Below, one piece after another: positions 34,601 through 44,836 of a stretch of DNA of 64,000 nucleotides. Source of the DNA: Saccharomyces paradoxus (taxonomy: Eukaryota > Ascomycota > Saccharomycetes > Saccharomycetales > Saccharomycetaceae); the NCBI RefSeq assembly GCF_002079055.1, contig NC_047502.1, positions 62,001-126,000 of the forward strand, in the 5' to 3' direction. A program made the translations under genes and the position numbers. The notes below the pieces were generated by a model that saw nothing but the letters and a program-made list of their open reading frames with translations, did no database searches and was not told the DNA's origin. The number at the start of each line of letters is the position of its first letter. Positions within the stretch are counted from its first letter, which is position 1.

Positions 34601-37329
34601 AAGTCGAGGTTCAACCAAGAGCCAACATTCAACTGGACTTCCCAGAATTGAAACCATACAAGCAGGTTAAACAAATTGCTCCCGCTGAACTTGAAGGTTT
34701 GTTAGATTTGGAGAGAGTTATTGTTGTTACCGGTTTTGCTGAAGTCGGCCCATGGGGTTCTGCCAGAACAAGATGGGAAATGGAAGCTTTTGGTGAATTT
34801 TCATTGGAAGGTTGCGTTGAAATGGCTTGGATAATGGGTTTCATTTCATACCATAACGGTAATTTGAAAGGTCGTCCATACACCGGTTGGGTTGATTCTA
34901 AGACGAAAGAACCAGTCGATGACAAGGACGTCAAGGCCAAATATGAATCATCTATCTTGGAACACAGTGGTATCAGATTGATCGAAGCAGAATTATTCAA
35001 TGGTTATAACCCAGAAAAGAAGGAAATGATCCAAGAAGTTATTGTCGAAGAAGACTTGGAACCATTTGAAGCTTCTAAGGAAACTGCTGAACAATTCAAA
35101 CACCAACATGGCGACAAGGTGGATGTCTTTGAAATTCCAGAAACAGGAGAATACTCTGTTAAGTTGCTAAAGGGCGCCACCTTATACATTCCAAAGGCCT
35201 TGAGATTTGACCGTTTGGTTGCTGGTCAAATCCCAACTGGTTGGAGTGCTAAGACATATGGTATTTCTGATGATATCATTTCTCAAGTCGACCCAATCAC
35301 ATTATTTGTTTTGGTCTCTGTTGTGGAAGCCTTTATTGCATCTGGTATCACCGATCCATACGAAATGTACAAATACGTTCATGTCTCTGAAGTTGGTAAC
35401 TGTTCTGGTTCTGGTATGGGTGGTGTTTCTGCCCTCCGTGGTATGTTTAAGGACCGTTTCAAGGATGAGCCTGTCCAAAACGATATTTTGCAAGAATCAT
35501 TTATCAACACCATGTCTGCTTGGGTTAACATGTTGTTGATTTCCTCATCCGGTCCAATTAAGACACCTGTTGGTGCCTGTGCCACATCCGTGGAATCTGT
35601 TGATATTGGTGTAGAAACCATCTTGGCTGGTAAGGCTAGAATTTGTATTGTCGGTGGTTACGATGATTTCCAGGAAGAAGGTTCTTTTGAGTTTGGTAAC
35701 ATGAAGGCCACTTCTAATACTTTGGAAGAATTTGAACATGGTCGTACCCCAGCAGAAATGTCCAGACCTGCTACCACTACCCGTAATGGGTTCATGGAAG
35801 CTCAAGGTGCTGGTATCCAAATCATCATGCAAGCTGATTTAGCTTTAAAGATGGGTGTACCAATCTACGGTATTGTTGCTATGGCCGCTACCGCTACCGA
35901 TAAGATTGGTAGATCTGTGCCAGCTCCAGGTAAGGGTATTTTGACCACTGCTCGTGAACACCATTCCAGTGTTAAGTATGCTTCACCAAATTTGAACATG
36001 AAGTACAGAAAGCGCCAATTGGTTACTCGTGAAGCTCAAATTAAAGATTGGGTAGAAACCGAATTGGAAGCATTGAAGTTGGAGGCTGAAGAAATTCCAA
36101 GCGAAGACCAAAATGAATTTTTGCTTGAACGTACCAGAGAAATCCATAACGAAGCTGAAAGTCAATTGAGAGCTGCACAACAACAATGGGGTAACGACTT
36201 CTACAAGAGGGATCCACGTATCGCTCCATTGAGAGGTGCCTTGGCCACTTACGGTTTAACTATTGATGACTTGGGTGTCGCTTCATTCCACGGTACATCC
36301 ACAAAGGCTAATGACAAGAACGAATCTGCCACAATTAATGAAATGATGAAGCATTTGGGTAGATCTGAAGGTAACCCTGTCATTGGTGTTTTCCAAAAAT
36401 TCTTGACTGGTCATCCAAAGGGTGCTGCCGGTGCATGGATGATGAATGGTGCTTTGCAAATCCTAAACAGTGGTATTATCCCAGGTAACCGTAACGCTGA
36501 TAACGTTGATAAGATCTTGGAGCAATTCGAATACGTCTTGTATCCATCTAAGACTTTAAAGACCGACGGTGTCAGAGCTGTATCCATTACTTCTTTCGGT
36601 TTCGGTCAAAAGGGTGGTCAAGCCATCGTGGTCCATCCAGACTACCTATACGGTGCCATCACCGAAGACAGATACAATGAGTATGTTGCCAAGGTCAGTG
36701 CCAGAGAGAAGAGCGCTTACAAGTTCTTCCACAACGGTATGATCTACAACAAGTTGTTCGTTAGTAAGGAGCATGCTCCATACACTGATGAATTGGAAGA
36801 GGATGTTTACCTAGACCCATTAGCCCGTGTCTCTAAGGATAAGAAGTCTGGCTCTTTGACTTTCAACTCTAAGAACATTCAAAGTAAGGACAGCTACATC
36901 AATGCCAACACTATCGAAACCGCCAAAATGATTGAAAACATGACCAAGGAGAAGGTCTCTAACGGTGGCGTCGGTGTAGATGTTGAATTAATCACCAGCA
37001 TCAACGTTGAAAACGATACTTTTATCGAACGCAATTTCACCGCGCAAGAAATAGAGTACTGTAACGCGCAACCTAGCGCACAAAGCTCCTTTGCTGGAAC
37101 ATGGTCTGCCAAAGAAGCCGTTTTCAAGTCCTTAGGCGTCAGGTCCCTAGGTGGTGGTGCTGCATTGAAGGACATCGAAATTGTGCGTGTTAACAAGAAT
37201 GGGCCTGCCGTTGAACTGCACGGTAACGCCAAGAAGGTCGCTGAGCAAGCTGGTATTACCGATGTGAAGGTATCCATTTCTCACGATGACCTTCAAGCCG
37301 TCGCGGTCGCCATTTCTACTAAAAAATAG
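31666..37329 (+). CDS. FAS2: Fas2, fatty acid synthase alpha subunit
   Basis: Alpha chain of the cytosolic alpha6-beta6 type I fatty acid synthase. The 1887 residues match S. cerevisiae. In order: the C-terminal piece of the malonyl/palmitoyl transferase fold (1-95); an Ala/Pro/Val-rich flexible linker (about 100-145); the acyl carrier domain with phosphopantetheine serine S180 (GGKSTV); a second Gly/Ala linker (about 303-322); the ketoreductase (about 670-880, [12 protein letters not shown]); the ketosynthase with catalytic C1305 (GACATS) and its histidines in [10 protein letters not shown] and GHPKGAAGA; and a C-terminal phosphopantetheinyl transferase (about 1770-1887) that activates its own carrier domain. 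Codon use is strongly biased, as in highly expressed yeast genes. The partner is Fas1, encoded elsewhere. Confidence 0.98.
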   Translation: MKPEVEQDLAHILLTELLAYQFASPVRWIETQDVFLKDFNTERVVEIGPSPTLAGMAQRTLKNKYESYDAALSLQRQILCYSKDAREIYYTPDPSELAAKEEPAKEEAPAPTTAASAPAPAAAAPAPVAAAAPVAAAPEIADEPVKASLLLHVLVAHKLKKPLDSIPMSKTIKDLVGGKSTVQNEILGDLGKEFGTTPEKPEETPLEELAETFQDTFSGALGKQSSSLLSRLISSKMPGGFTITVARKYLQTRWGLPSGRQDGVLLVALSNEPAARLGSEADAKAFLDSMAQKYASIVGVDLSSTASAAGAAGAGAGAGAAMIDAGALEEITKDHKVLARQQLQVLARYLKMDLDNGERKFLKEKDTVAELQAQLDYLNAELGEFFVNGVATSFSRKKARTFDSSWNWAKQSLLSLYFEIIHGVLKNVDREVVSEAINIMNRSNDALIKFMEYHISNTDETKGENYQLVKTLGEQLIENCKQVLDVDPVYKDVAKPTGPKTAIDKNGNITYSEEPREKVRKLSQYVQEMALGGPITKESQPTIEEDLTRVYKAISAQADKQDISSSTRVEFETLYSDLMKFLESSKEIDPSQTTQLAGMDVEDALDKDSTKEVASLPNKSTISKTVSSTIPRETIPFLHLRKKTPAGDWRYDRQLSSLFLDGLEKAAFNGVTFKDKYVLITGAGKGSIGAEVLQGLLQGGAKVVVTTSRFSKQVTDYYQSIYAKYGAKGSTLIVVPFNQGSKQDVEALIEFIYDTEKNGGLGWDLDAIIPFAAIPEQGIELENIDSKSEFAHRIMLTNILRMMGCVKKQKSARGIETRPAQVILPMSPNHGTFGGDGMYSESKLSLETLFNRWHSESWANQLTVCGAIIGWTRGTGLMSANNIIAEGIEKMGVRTFSQKEMAFNLLGLLTPDVVELCQKSPVMADLNGGLQFVPELKEFTAKLRKELVETSEVRKAVSIETALEHKVVNGSSADAAYAQVEVQPRANIQLDFPELKPYKQVKQIAPAELEGLLDLERVIVVTGFAEVGPWGSARTRWEMEAFGEFSLEGCVEMAWIMGFISYHNGNLKGRPYTGWVDSKTKEPVDDKDVKAKYESSILEHSGIRLIEAELFNGYNPEKKEMIQEVIVEEDLEPFEASKETAEQFKHQHGDKVDVFEIPETGEYSVKLLKGATLYIPKALRFDRLVAGQIPTGWSAKTYGISDDIISQVDPITLFVLVSVVEAFIASGITDPYEMYKYVHVSEVGNCSGSGMGGVSALRGMFKDRFKDEPVQNDILQESFINTMSAWVNMLLISSSGPIKTPVGACATSVESVDIGVETILAGKARICIVGGYDDFQEEGSFEFGNMKATSNTLEEFEHGRTPAEMSRPATTTRNGFMEAQGAGIQIIMQADLALKMGVPIYGIVAMAATATDKIGRSVPAPGKGILTTAREHHSSVKYASPNLNMKYRKRQLVTREAQIKDWVETELEALKLEAEEIPSEDQNEFLLERTREIHNEAESQLRAAQQQWGNDFYKRDPRIAPLRGALATYGLTIDDLGVASFHGTSTKANDKNESATINEMMKHLGRSEGNPVIGVFQKFLTGHPKGAAGAWMMNGALQILNSGIIPGNRNADNVDKILEQFEYVLYPSKTLKTDGVRAVSITSFGFGQKGGQAIVVHPDYLYGAITEDRYNEYVAKVSAREKSAYKFFHNGMIYNKLFVSKEHAPYTDELEEDVYLDPLARVSKDKKSGSLTFNSKNIQSKDSYINANTIETAKMIENMTKEKVSNGGVGVDVELITSINVENDTFIERNFTAQEIEYCNAQPSAQSSFAGTWSAKEAVFKSLGVRSLGGGAALKDIEIVRVNKNGPAVELHGNAKKVAEQAGITDVKVSISHDDLQAVAVAISTKK

Positions 37330-38332
37330 AAAGGACTCGACGACATCCCTCTTTTTAATATATAGCTTGTAGTTTTACTTCGTAAATCCATAGTCACATT
37401 CTTCATTATTGTTTTTTGCTCCTTTACCTTAGCCTTCGGTTCTGACCCGGCCTAATCGTAATGTACGTTGACAAATCATATGGCCCTGAGCGTACAACAG
37501 TTCCATTCTTCTATTTGTTCAGTCCACACAAATTCGCGCGGGGACGTATTGACGCGCAGAAGAATAGAAGCCCGCGTAGCAGCTCTGGGGTAATTAGTCT
37601 TTTGCTATATCGGCCGGCCCAGCACCGGTTTCCTTTTCACCTGTGTTTGTTGTCTGCATTATGAGGAGGGGAAAGGGCCAGGGACGGCCGGTGGTTATGT
37701 TGGCTCAACGATTTGCTGCCCTCTATTGTTTACACCAACTGCGTGGGGCAAGGGGCTGGAAGGCTGTGGTGTACAGAATAGGGTCTGAGACCAAGTCGCG
37801 ACGTCTCCTGCGGCTCGTTGTGTGAGCCATCCCTTGATCGCCTCCGCCAAATACAGGGAAGAGAAAAATACGCGAAGGTGGGCGAGTGCCCTTAAAGTAC
37901 CAGCATCCTCGATCGCCGCTGGTGTTCGCCCTTGCTTAGAGGTAGGAGGTGTCCTTTGGCCTTCGAATTCCTCGCCGATTTATAGTCCCCCTAAGGGCCT
38001 TACTTATCCCCTCTATTTTTTTTTTTAGAAAAATGTTTTCTTTTTCAAGATTTGTTTGCTCCTTCACGGCTTCCCCCCCCTTAACCGTTCAGCAGTCTCC
38101 GTATATAATAATCACAATCCGTTCTTATTGCCTATAACTTCGGTTGTTTCTTGTTCATCCCGGCAAATAAAGTTTCGTCTTGTTTTAATATAGACAGGAT
38201 TTCTTGGCTGCAGTATTTGCAATAGCTTCATTGACCACGTATGTAAAGAGAAGAATCTGGAGCGACTTACGGGCTTAGCTTTTTTTACTAACACATAAAT
38301 AATACTGTGATAAGATAAGAAAAAATCACGAC
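37330..38332. promoter_or_regulatory. Intergenic: long GC-rich promoter of USV1 with five STRE cores
   Basis: At 1003 bp this is among the longest gaps in the window. Its middle (about 37530-37990) is clearly richer in G and C than its surroundings. Five stress-response cores stand in it: AGGGG at 37667-37671 and 37751-37755, and CCCCT at 37988-37992, 38008-38012 and 38077-38081. A TATA-like TATATAAT lies near 38102. This fits Msn2/4 control of USV1. Short frames here (for example 37461..37664) carry no recognisable protein feature. Confidence 0.6.
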
Positions 38333-39502
38333 ATGGAAAATACCACGAATCGTAATACTGCCGGTGTTCTTACGAGCAACAATAGGAGTTTTGCCACCAA
38401 CAGTGTAGCGGCATCCACTCCGAAGAGGTCCAAAAGTGCTCGAAGGAAAACGTTTAAATGCACCGGGTACGATGGTTGTACGATGTCCTTCACTAGAGCG
38501 GAGCATCTTGCACGTCATATAAGAAAGCACACGGGAGAAAAGCCGTTTCAATGTCCTGCGTGTTTGAAATTCTTCAGTAGAGTTGACAATTTGAAACAGC
38601 ACCGGGAGTCGGTCCATGCACATAAAAATCACCATGCTTCTAGCTCGCATCAGCGTAAGCCTTCATCTTCGTCTTTATCCTCGTCTTCCTCTGCATCTTC
38701 GTCGTCTTCCGCTACGTCATCTACATCATATAGCGATCCTTCCAGGAAAATCAATACTGTTGGCGTTAATATGCCGATGATGGCAGAAAACGAAAAAGCG
38801 CCCCAAATAACACATTCTTCGCCAGAGTTCATTACCAGCGCGAGAGGCATTCCACCCATTTCTCCAAGATCCATTTATAATACTCAGCGACAACAACAAC
38901 AACAGCCCCCCTACTATTTTCCTCCTTCCCACCCAATTACTGATAGCTACTACCAGTACCCTCTTCCCAGTAACAGTACCACCGTCAATTATCTACCATC
39001 AATAGATGTACAGTACCCGTTGAATGTGAGTCCTACTTCAGTGGCCCATCCGGCCACAGAGGCAATGGTATCGTCTTTTCCTCCGAGATCCATACCAAGT
39101 GTTTCCTTCAAATATAATGATTCAGCCGACTTCCCAGCTCGGACAGCTATGAACAACTATAACATTAGACCAAATAATATCAACGTTAATACTAACACTA
39201 ATATAATCAACAGCAATCCTGATTCATTCTCTCCGCCATTTTCTATGCCAGCGGCAGGTGCTGAAGCAAGACCAATTGTTTTCCCGCAGCATCAGCAGGC
39301 ATTCAGCCGACAACCGAATGGCAATAACAACAATAATATGTCTTTGTCGAAAAATGACAGTGAAAAGGGAGAGAATTTCAAGAATAATAATGATGACGAC
39401 AATGATAATAGCAATAAGAAGAGGTCGGAAGCACTATCAGAGTCCGATATTTCGGTCAATACCAATAAGAAGAGGCTAAGTGTTGATTACATATTGACTT
39501 GA
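38333..39502 (+). CDS. USV1: Usv1, C2H2 zinc-finger stress and carbon-source regulator
   Basis: Transcription factor involved in growth on non-fermentable carbon and in salt stress; it belongs to the group that binds STRE-like CCCCT sites. The protein has 389 residues, close to the 391 of S. cerevisiae. Two adjacent C2H2 fingers lie at about 43-96 (first finger with C43 and C49, TGEKPF linker, second finger [17 protein letters not shown]). The rest is low-complexity: a serine run (about 103-135), a Gln/Pro patch near 185 and many asparagine tracts after 280. A basic KKR cluster near 365-382 may be a nuclear localisation signal. Its duplicate is RGM1. Confidence 0.95.
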   Translation: MENTTNRNTAGVLTSNNRSFATNSVAASTPKRSKSARRKTFKCTGYDGCTMSFTRAEHLARHIRKHTGEKPFQCPACLKFFSRVDNLKQHRESVHAHKNHHASSSHQRKPSSSSLSSSSSASSSSSATSSTSYSDPSRKINTVGVNMPMMAENEKAPQITHSSPEFITSARGIPPISPRSIYNTQRQQQQQPPYYFPPSHPITDSYYQYPLPSNSTTVNYLPSIDVQYPLNVSPTSVAHPATEAMVSSFPPRSIPSVSFKYNDSADFPARTAMNNYNIRPNNINVNTNTNIINSNPDSFSPPFSMPAAGAEARPIVFPQHQQAFSRQPNGNNNNNMSLSKNDSEKGENFKNNNDDDNDNSNKKRSEALSESDISVNTNKKRLSVDYILT

Positions 39503-40106
39503 TCGAAACAATCCGAATGAAATTTTTAAATATTCCGTAGAGTATAAATATCTCACAACCAATATAATTCTTAATATGCGCAAACAAATTATGGGCTCAC
39601 CTGTCTTATATTTATGTTTCGTTTCATATTGAATGAAATTTATAAAAAAACCTCTTCAGATAAGTTGAAATATGCATGTTCAGTGCTATAAAAATGATAA
39701 AAGACACGAACATAAACAAAACAGCCCTTACACAAAAGGTATTCTGACTACTTATGTTTGTCCACGAGAAATAGCCGCATGATAACGCAATTTTATACTT
39801 TCGCGGCTGCTTTGTTCAGCCCACAGTAGCACTAAAAATTACGCTATAAGACTAACTAACAATAGCCCGCGGATACGAAGCAATGATGATGCCTCTTGAC
39901 TTTATACACTTAATCATATACATGTACTCCACGTTTGTCACCATAGTCATCTTCCACCACCCTCACCCGGCCCCCCGTTAAAATTGCAATAATAAGAAAA
40001 AGAAAAGAAAGAAGCTTTTTATCTCAATTCGCTGAAAAGATGACGCTTTTTTCCGACTTTAGCAAACTAGTCAATACATATAACCACTTTTCTATTATTC
40101 CATGAA
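39503..40106. promoter_or_regulatory. Intergenic: USV1 3' end and YPL229W promoter
   Basis: A 604-bp gap between tandem genes. A C-rich block near 39968-39977 stands out about 130 bp upstream of the next gene. A 10/11 ARS-core-like match lies near 39611. The final bases contain a three-codon upstream frame that overlaps the YPL229W start (reported as a finding). Confidence 0.45.
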
Positions 40107-40739
40107 ATGATGCCCTACAATACCCCTCCAAATATCCAAGAACCTATGAATTTCGCAGGCAGCAACGCCTTCAGTATTCTTCCAGATACGATGAGTTTCC
40201 AGAATTTCAAATATGATCGTCTCCAGCACCAACAACAACAACAACAACTACAGCAGCAACTGCAACAGAATGCACCACCGTTACAGCAGCCTCAACAACA
40301 ACAACAACAACAACCAATAAGCCCGCCTTTGTTCTTGGCAGGTACCGGTACCAGCGCAAACTCAAACCTTAACAAGAATGCCAATGCTAGTACTGTACCC
40401 CCATTACTCTTCAGCAGGTCATCTCAGCATTATGTCGTCCCGGATATAGATCACTCTTCCATAATATACAAGAACAACATCTGCAAATCTTTTAAGGATG
40501 ACTTGTTTTTCTGTCCAAGATCTTTGCTTTCTCTCGAAGAACAGCAAGCATGCGAAAAAATGGATAGACTGACTGCTGAACAAATGTCATTGTATCACCA
40601 GAACACGCGCCCCAGTTCTAATCCTGGTTCCTTGTCTTCTTCACCGCCAAATTCTGCGTCTTCTATATTCAACTCTAGGCCGAAGTTCAATCCTTATACA
40701 TCTCAAAGCTTCAATCCTTTGGAAAGTGTTCAAGAATGA
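40107..40739 (+). CDS. YPL229W: Glutamine-rich protein of unknown function (YMR181C paralogue)
   Basis: A 210-residue orthologue of S. cerevisiae YPL229W (about 206 residues), whose function is unknown; YMR181C is the genome-duplication paralogue. Glutamine tracts lie at about 38-55 and 62-71, broken by a Pro/Ala spacer. A well-conserved, non-repetitive block follows at about 100-155 (SSQHYVVPDIDHSSIIY, FFCPRSLLSLEEQQACEKMD), which is the part most likely to fold or bind. The C-terminus is Ser/Asn/Pro-rich. The start is the ATG at 40107, immediately followed by a second in-frame ATG at 40110. Tract length likely accounts for the length difference between species. Confidence 0.9.
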   Translation: MMPYNTPPNIQEPMNFAGSNAFSILPDTMSFQNFKYDRLQHQQQQQQLQQQLQQNAPPLQQPQQQQQQQPISPPLFLAGTGTSANSNLNKNANASTVPPLLFSRSSQHYVVPDIDHSSIIYKNNICKSFKDDLFFCPRSLLSLEEQQACEKMDRLTAEQMSLYHQNTRPSSNPGSLSSSPPNSASSIFNSRPKFNPYTSQSFNPLESVQE

Positions 40740-41445
40740 TCGTGATATAAACGAACATGTTTTTTGGTTTCTTTTTTGCATATTCCACGTTTGAACAAAT
40801 CTTGTGTCCATGTTACATTCCCGTTATGTGATATTATGTCAAGCCGTTTTACTTCCTATTTATTTTTATTTATGGGCTTTTTTTTTATTCATGTAGTTTA
40901 CTATTCACTTAGTATACGTAGATAAAAGAAGACGAGCTTTATCTGCAAACAGGCGCAAGACGTATGTACTAAGCACTCAATACTCATATAACCATATTCT
41001 TTAAAAAAATACATGCCATTTTTTCTGATCCATAATACTCTTCCAAACTACAAGTATAGCAGGCCTTGAACCTAGTTTTACTAGGACTTTCTGAGTCGTC
41101 CTTAATCCCAGAAGCAGTATCTGCAGAGATAGATAGCATGAATCGGATACGAGTCATGATTAACCAACATTCCGTTAAGAGTGATATGTTTTTTTTACTC
41201 ATGTCAGAGCTAGTTATGGCGTAAGTTATGGTAATAAAGGAAAAATCCTTTGATGAATCTATAATATATTTTCACCTACATAAGAGGAGGAATTAAGAGC
41301 AAGACTTTAGAGTATATTCAACACTGAAAGACCCACTGGGAATACTAGTACTGATATCTCCAAATTATCTTTTATACATCGAGTCTGGAGTAGTACTCTT
41401 TTATTAAAAAGCTTGAATTGTTAGTGGCATTTCTATCCTTTCAAT
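40740..41445. other. Intergenic: YPL229W 3' end and CET1 promoter, with a small minus-strand frame
   Basis: A 706-bp AT-rich gap. It contains an ATG-started minus-strand frame of 72 codons (40984..41202) with several cysteines and no recognised family. I list it as a finding, not a gene. No strong promoter motif was seen before CET1. Confidence 0.4.
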
Positions 41446-43095
41446 ATGAGTTATACTGACAACCCTCCTCAAACAAAAAGAGCTTTATCGTTAGACGATC
41501 TGGTCAATCACGATGAGAATGAAAAAGTCAAATTACAAAAACTGAGCGAAGCAGCTGATGCAGCCAGACCTCTTGCCGAAAATTCAGAACCAGATTCAAA
41601 TCAAATATCAATTGGCCAAGATGCCCCAATTGACAATTACAAGGAGAGTATTGGCCATGATTCACACTCACAAAAACCTAAATCACGCAAGTCATCAGCC
41701 GATGATGAAGAAACAGATACAGATGACGACGTAGGTACAAGTGGAGAAATCAATTTCGATTCAGAAATGGCCTTTGACTATGATAAACAACATAGAAATC
41801 TGTCACCTAATGGATTGCCTCTCACTAACGATGGTACTGATGCCAAGGTGAAGTTAGAAAAGCCTTCCGATGTTTCAATACCTCATAATATTAAGAGCGA
41901 CGAAGAACAGAGACTACCGAAACAAGGCAACGACAGGGACAGCGCAAACAACTACATAACCCAAATACCACCACAAAAACAGAAACAAGCGGAGGGAAAG
42001 ATAGCGGGAAATGCAATGGGAAGTGTAGTCAAGGAGGAAGAAGAAACAAATGCTGCTGTCAATAACATCTTTGAAGAAAAAGCTACTTTACAATCAAAAA
42101 AGAATAATATCAAAAGGGATTTAGAAGTTCTTAATGAAATATCTGCGTCTTCCAAACCTAGTAAGTACAAAAATGTCCCAATTTGGGCACAAAAATGGAA
42201 ACCTACTATAAAAGCTCTTCAAAGTATAGATGTGAAAGATCTTAAAATTGACCCGTCTTTTTTAAACATTATTCCTGATGATGATTTAACGAAGTCAGTA
42301 CAAGATTGGGTTTATGCTACAATATACTCGATTGCTCCTGAACAAAGATCCTTCATAGAATTAGAAATGAAATTTGGTGTTATCATTGATGCGAAAGGCC
42401 CAGATCGTGTAAATCCACCAGTTTCTTCACAATGTGTTTTCACTGAGCTTGATGCTCACCTCACCCCAAATATTGACGCATCCCTGTTCAAAGAGTTAAG
42501 CAAATATATTCGTGGTATTAGCGAAGTCACGGAAAATACAGGTAAATTCAGTATTATTGAATCTCAGACAAAAGATTCTGTGTATAGAGTCGGATTATCC
42601 ACACAAAGACCAAGGTTCTTGAGAATGAGTACAGATATTAAGACTGGTAGAGTAGGACAATTTATAGAAAAAAGACACGTGGCCCAATTACTATTATATT
42701 CACCAAAAGATAGTTACGACGTGAAAATCTCGTTGAACTTGGAATTACCTGTACCTGACAACGACCCGCCAGAAAAATATAAATCTCAAAGCCCAATCAG
42801 TGAAAGAACGAAAGACCGTGTTAGTTACATTCACAATGATTCCTGTACAAGAATTGACATTACGAAGGTTGAAAATCATAATCAAAGTTCAAAAAGTAGA
42901 CAGTCGGAGACAACCCATGAAGTCGAACTGGAAATCAACACGCCTGCGCTGTTAAACGCCTTTGATAATATAACAAACGATAGCAAGGAATATGCATCTC
43001 TTATCAGAACTTTTTTGAATAACGGTACAATCATAAGAAGAAAGTTATCTTCTTTATCATATGAAATCTTTGAGGGTTCAAAAAAAGTCATGTAA
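41446..43095 (+). CDS. CET1: Cet1, mRNA 5'-triphosphatase
   Basis: RNA triphosphatase that removes the gamma phosphate of nascent mRNA, the first step of capping, in complex with guanylyltransferase Ceg1. The 549 residues match S. cerevisiae. The first 230 residues are acidic and disordered. The Ceg1-binding motif ([10 protein letters not shown], about 245-254) is conserved. The catalytic triphosphate tunnel carries the metal-binding glutamates E305 and E307 (ELEMKFG) and E494 and E496 in the VELEI strand (with E492 just before). This metal-dependent fold is unrelated to the mammalian cysteine phosphatase type. The duplicate is CTL1. The gene converges on ALG5 with 125 bp between. Confidence 0.97.
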   Translation: MSYTDNPPQTKRALSLDDLVNHDENEKVKLQKLSEAADAARPLAENSEPDSNQISIGQDAPIDNYKESIGHDSHSQKPKSRKSSADDEETDTDDDVGTSGEINFDSEMAFDYDKQHRNLSPNGLPLTNDGTDAKVKLEKPSDVSIPHNIKSDEEQRLPKQGNDRDSANNYITQIPPQKQKQAEGKIAGNAMGSVVKEEEETNAAVNNIFEEKATLQSKKNNIKRDLEVLNEISASSKPSKYKNVPIWAQKWKPTIKALQSIDVKDLKIDPSFLNIIPDDDLTKSVQDWVYATIYSIAPEQRSFIELEMKFGVIIDAKGPDRVNPPVSSQCVFTELDAHLTPNIDASLFKELSKYIRGISEVTENTGKFSIIESQTKDSVYRVGLSTQRPRFLRMSTDIKTGRVGQFIEKRHVAQLLLYSPKDSYDVKISLNLELPVPDNDPPEKYKSQSPISERTKDRVSYIHNDSCTRIDITKVENHNQSSKSRQSETTHEVELEINTPALLNAFDNITNDSKEYASLIRTFLNNGTIIRRKLSSLSYEIFEGSKKVM

Positions 43096-43220
43096 TAGAA
43101 TATTCTCAAAAATTAAACAGATCCTTCCGTACAAGAATTTTTTTTTTTGGTTATTCAAATGCTGTTCTGAAAGCTTATGTAATAATAATAATGATGATAA
43201 CAACAATAAAAGAAGGTACT

Positions 43221-44225
43221 TTAACACTTCTTATTATCTCTATATATCCCTAATAAATAGGCCATTCTTATGACAACTAAGTCTTTCGCCATTTTGATAC
43301 TATCAATAGCTAAAGCCATCTTAGAGCCGTCAACCTCATGCCAGGAAATTGGTATCTCTTTTATTTGGATTCTTTTCCTGATGGCCAAAATCAAGATTTC
43401 TACGTCAAAGATCCAACCCTCAGTATGCAGGTACGGAAAAATCCTTAATATAGCGGCTCTGTTGAACAATTTGAATCCACACTGTGTGTCTTTAATAGAT
43501 CTGATACCAAAGATAAAAACTAAAGTATGGAAACCGTACATCAAGCAGTTTCTAACCATCGATCTCTTTATGACGGCCTCGGTATTCACCATATGTGCTC
43601 TGGAACCAATTGCTACAGCTGGCTTAATCGTCTTTACATCTGTACTAGAGGCTTCAATTGTTCTAATAGCCTCTATTAATTTATCTACGTCGCTGAACTT
43701 ACTAGCACCATCAGCATCAGCAAAAAGACCATACTTACCTCTAATATGTAAAAAACCTTGTCTCACTGCGCCACCTTTACCTCTGTTTTGTGAGAATTTG
43801 ATGACCCTGAATTGTTTATAGTTCAATTTGAACTGTTCTCTACAAATTTTCAAACAATATTGTGTGGTATTATCTGTGGAACCATCATCCACTATCACAA
43901 TCTCCCACCGGGAACCATATTTTCCCTTTAAAAAGTTGATTGCGTCTGCCAGCATTAGTAAAATTCTACCTGTTTCATTATAGCTTGGGATAACAACAGA
44001 CAGAAAGATTTCCTCGTCATCTTGGTGCTCACTCAAGTTAGGTAAAGCACGACTAATTTCAAGGCCGTTTTCATCAATAGCTGTGTATTTGAGCTCCTCT
44101 GGATATGGCGGCCTTGGTGTATGCGAAAATAAATAAACCAGTAAATACAGTGAAAGTGCTATAGCGACTAAGAGCGTAAAACAGACTGTGTTTTTGTTCT
44201 CAATCAAGAATGTCAACGTTCTCAT
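43221..44225 (-). CDS. ALG5: Alg5, dolichyl-phosphate beta-glucosyltransferase
   Basis: ER enzyme that makes dolichyl-phosphate glucose from UDP-glucose and dolichyl phosphate for N-glycan assembly. The 334 residues match S. cerevisiae. An N-terminal membrane anchor (about 13-33) precedes a GT2-family catalytic domain. Its nucleotide-binding motif VDDGSTDNT (about 104-112) and the DADGASKF segment (about 155-163), which coordinates metal and sugar, are present. The CGFKLFNR and GWIFDVEILILA blocks are typical of dolichyl-phosphate glucosyl and mannosyl transferases. The start is the ATG at 44225. Confidence 0.96.
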   Translation of the reverse strand: MRTLTFLIENKNTVCFTLLVAIALSLYLLVYLFSHTPRPPYPEELKYTAIDENGLEISRALPNLSEHQDDEEIFLSVVIPSYNETGRILLMLADAINFLKGKYGSRWEIVIVDDGSTDNTTQYCLKICREQFKLNYKQFRVIKFSQNRGKGGAVRQGFLHIRGKYGLFADADGASKFSDVDKLIEAIRTIEASSTDVKTIKPAVAIGSRAHMVNTEAVIKRSMVRNCLMYGFHTLVFIFGIRSIKDTQCGFKLFNRAAILRIFPYLHTEGWIFDVEILILAIRKRIQIKEIPISWHEVDGSKMALAIDSIKMAKDLVVIRMAYLLGIYRDNKKC

Positions 44226-44836
44226 TTTTGTTGTGCTTTGTGTAATTTTTGGCTGCCTCTCTGCTTTATCCCTTTCTTACGTTATCAAAAGCACCTATTT
44301 TATCCTTACAGCATCCAATTAGATACTACTACTTTCTTCAGTGACTACGGTCCTTTGTGGCACTTTAATTGCGATAAAGCCTTAACAATTGGCCAACTGG
44401 CACGTTTTCTTCTTGTTTACACTTTTTTTCTAATACGCCAAATTTCGCTCTCTCATGAAAAAAATGGCATGCACTACTTCGAAAAGCACAAAAGATTAAT
44501 GTGCATAAACGTATATGAACCAAAAGCTGCTGCAGTGATAACCATGAAGACATAGTAACTATGACCACTTGATATTGAGCTTGTTAATTGTGATTAGCAT
44601 GGGAAATACAAGATGTGATGACATAAACCCAAACACCACATATAACTTTTCAATGGAAAAAGAAAAGTTTCAAGGTGAAAAAAAAATTTTCAGCAGCATC
44701 GCAATAAATGCTAAAAAATAATATTCATTGCAGCCTATTTAAGATAATACATGTGCGTCGATCTATAGTGCATAATTTATATTTTGTGAACCGTAAACCA
44801 TAAATACAACGACAATCAGTTCTAAATAGAATCAGG
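44226..44836. promoter_or_regulatory. Intergenic: divergent ALG5/NEW1 promoter
   Basis: A 611-bp gap, strongly AT-rich on the NEW1 side. It includes a perfect match to the 11-bp ARS core at 44775-44785. A 105-codon plus-strand frame at 44238..44555 starts only with TTG and is not accepted. Confidence 0.45.
44775..44785 (+). other. Perfect 11-bp ARS consensus match
   Basis: ATTTATATTTT fits WTTTAYRTTTW at every position in an AT-rich intergenic gap. Such matches are frequent by chance and most are not origins, so this is only a candidate ORC site. Confidence 0.2.

Noticed and set aside
44238-44555. 105-codon plus-strand frame in the ALG5/NEW1 gap
   Set aside because: The start is TTG and the only methionines are far inside. 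The aromatic-rich composition is typical of translated AT-rich intergenic DNA.
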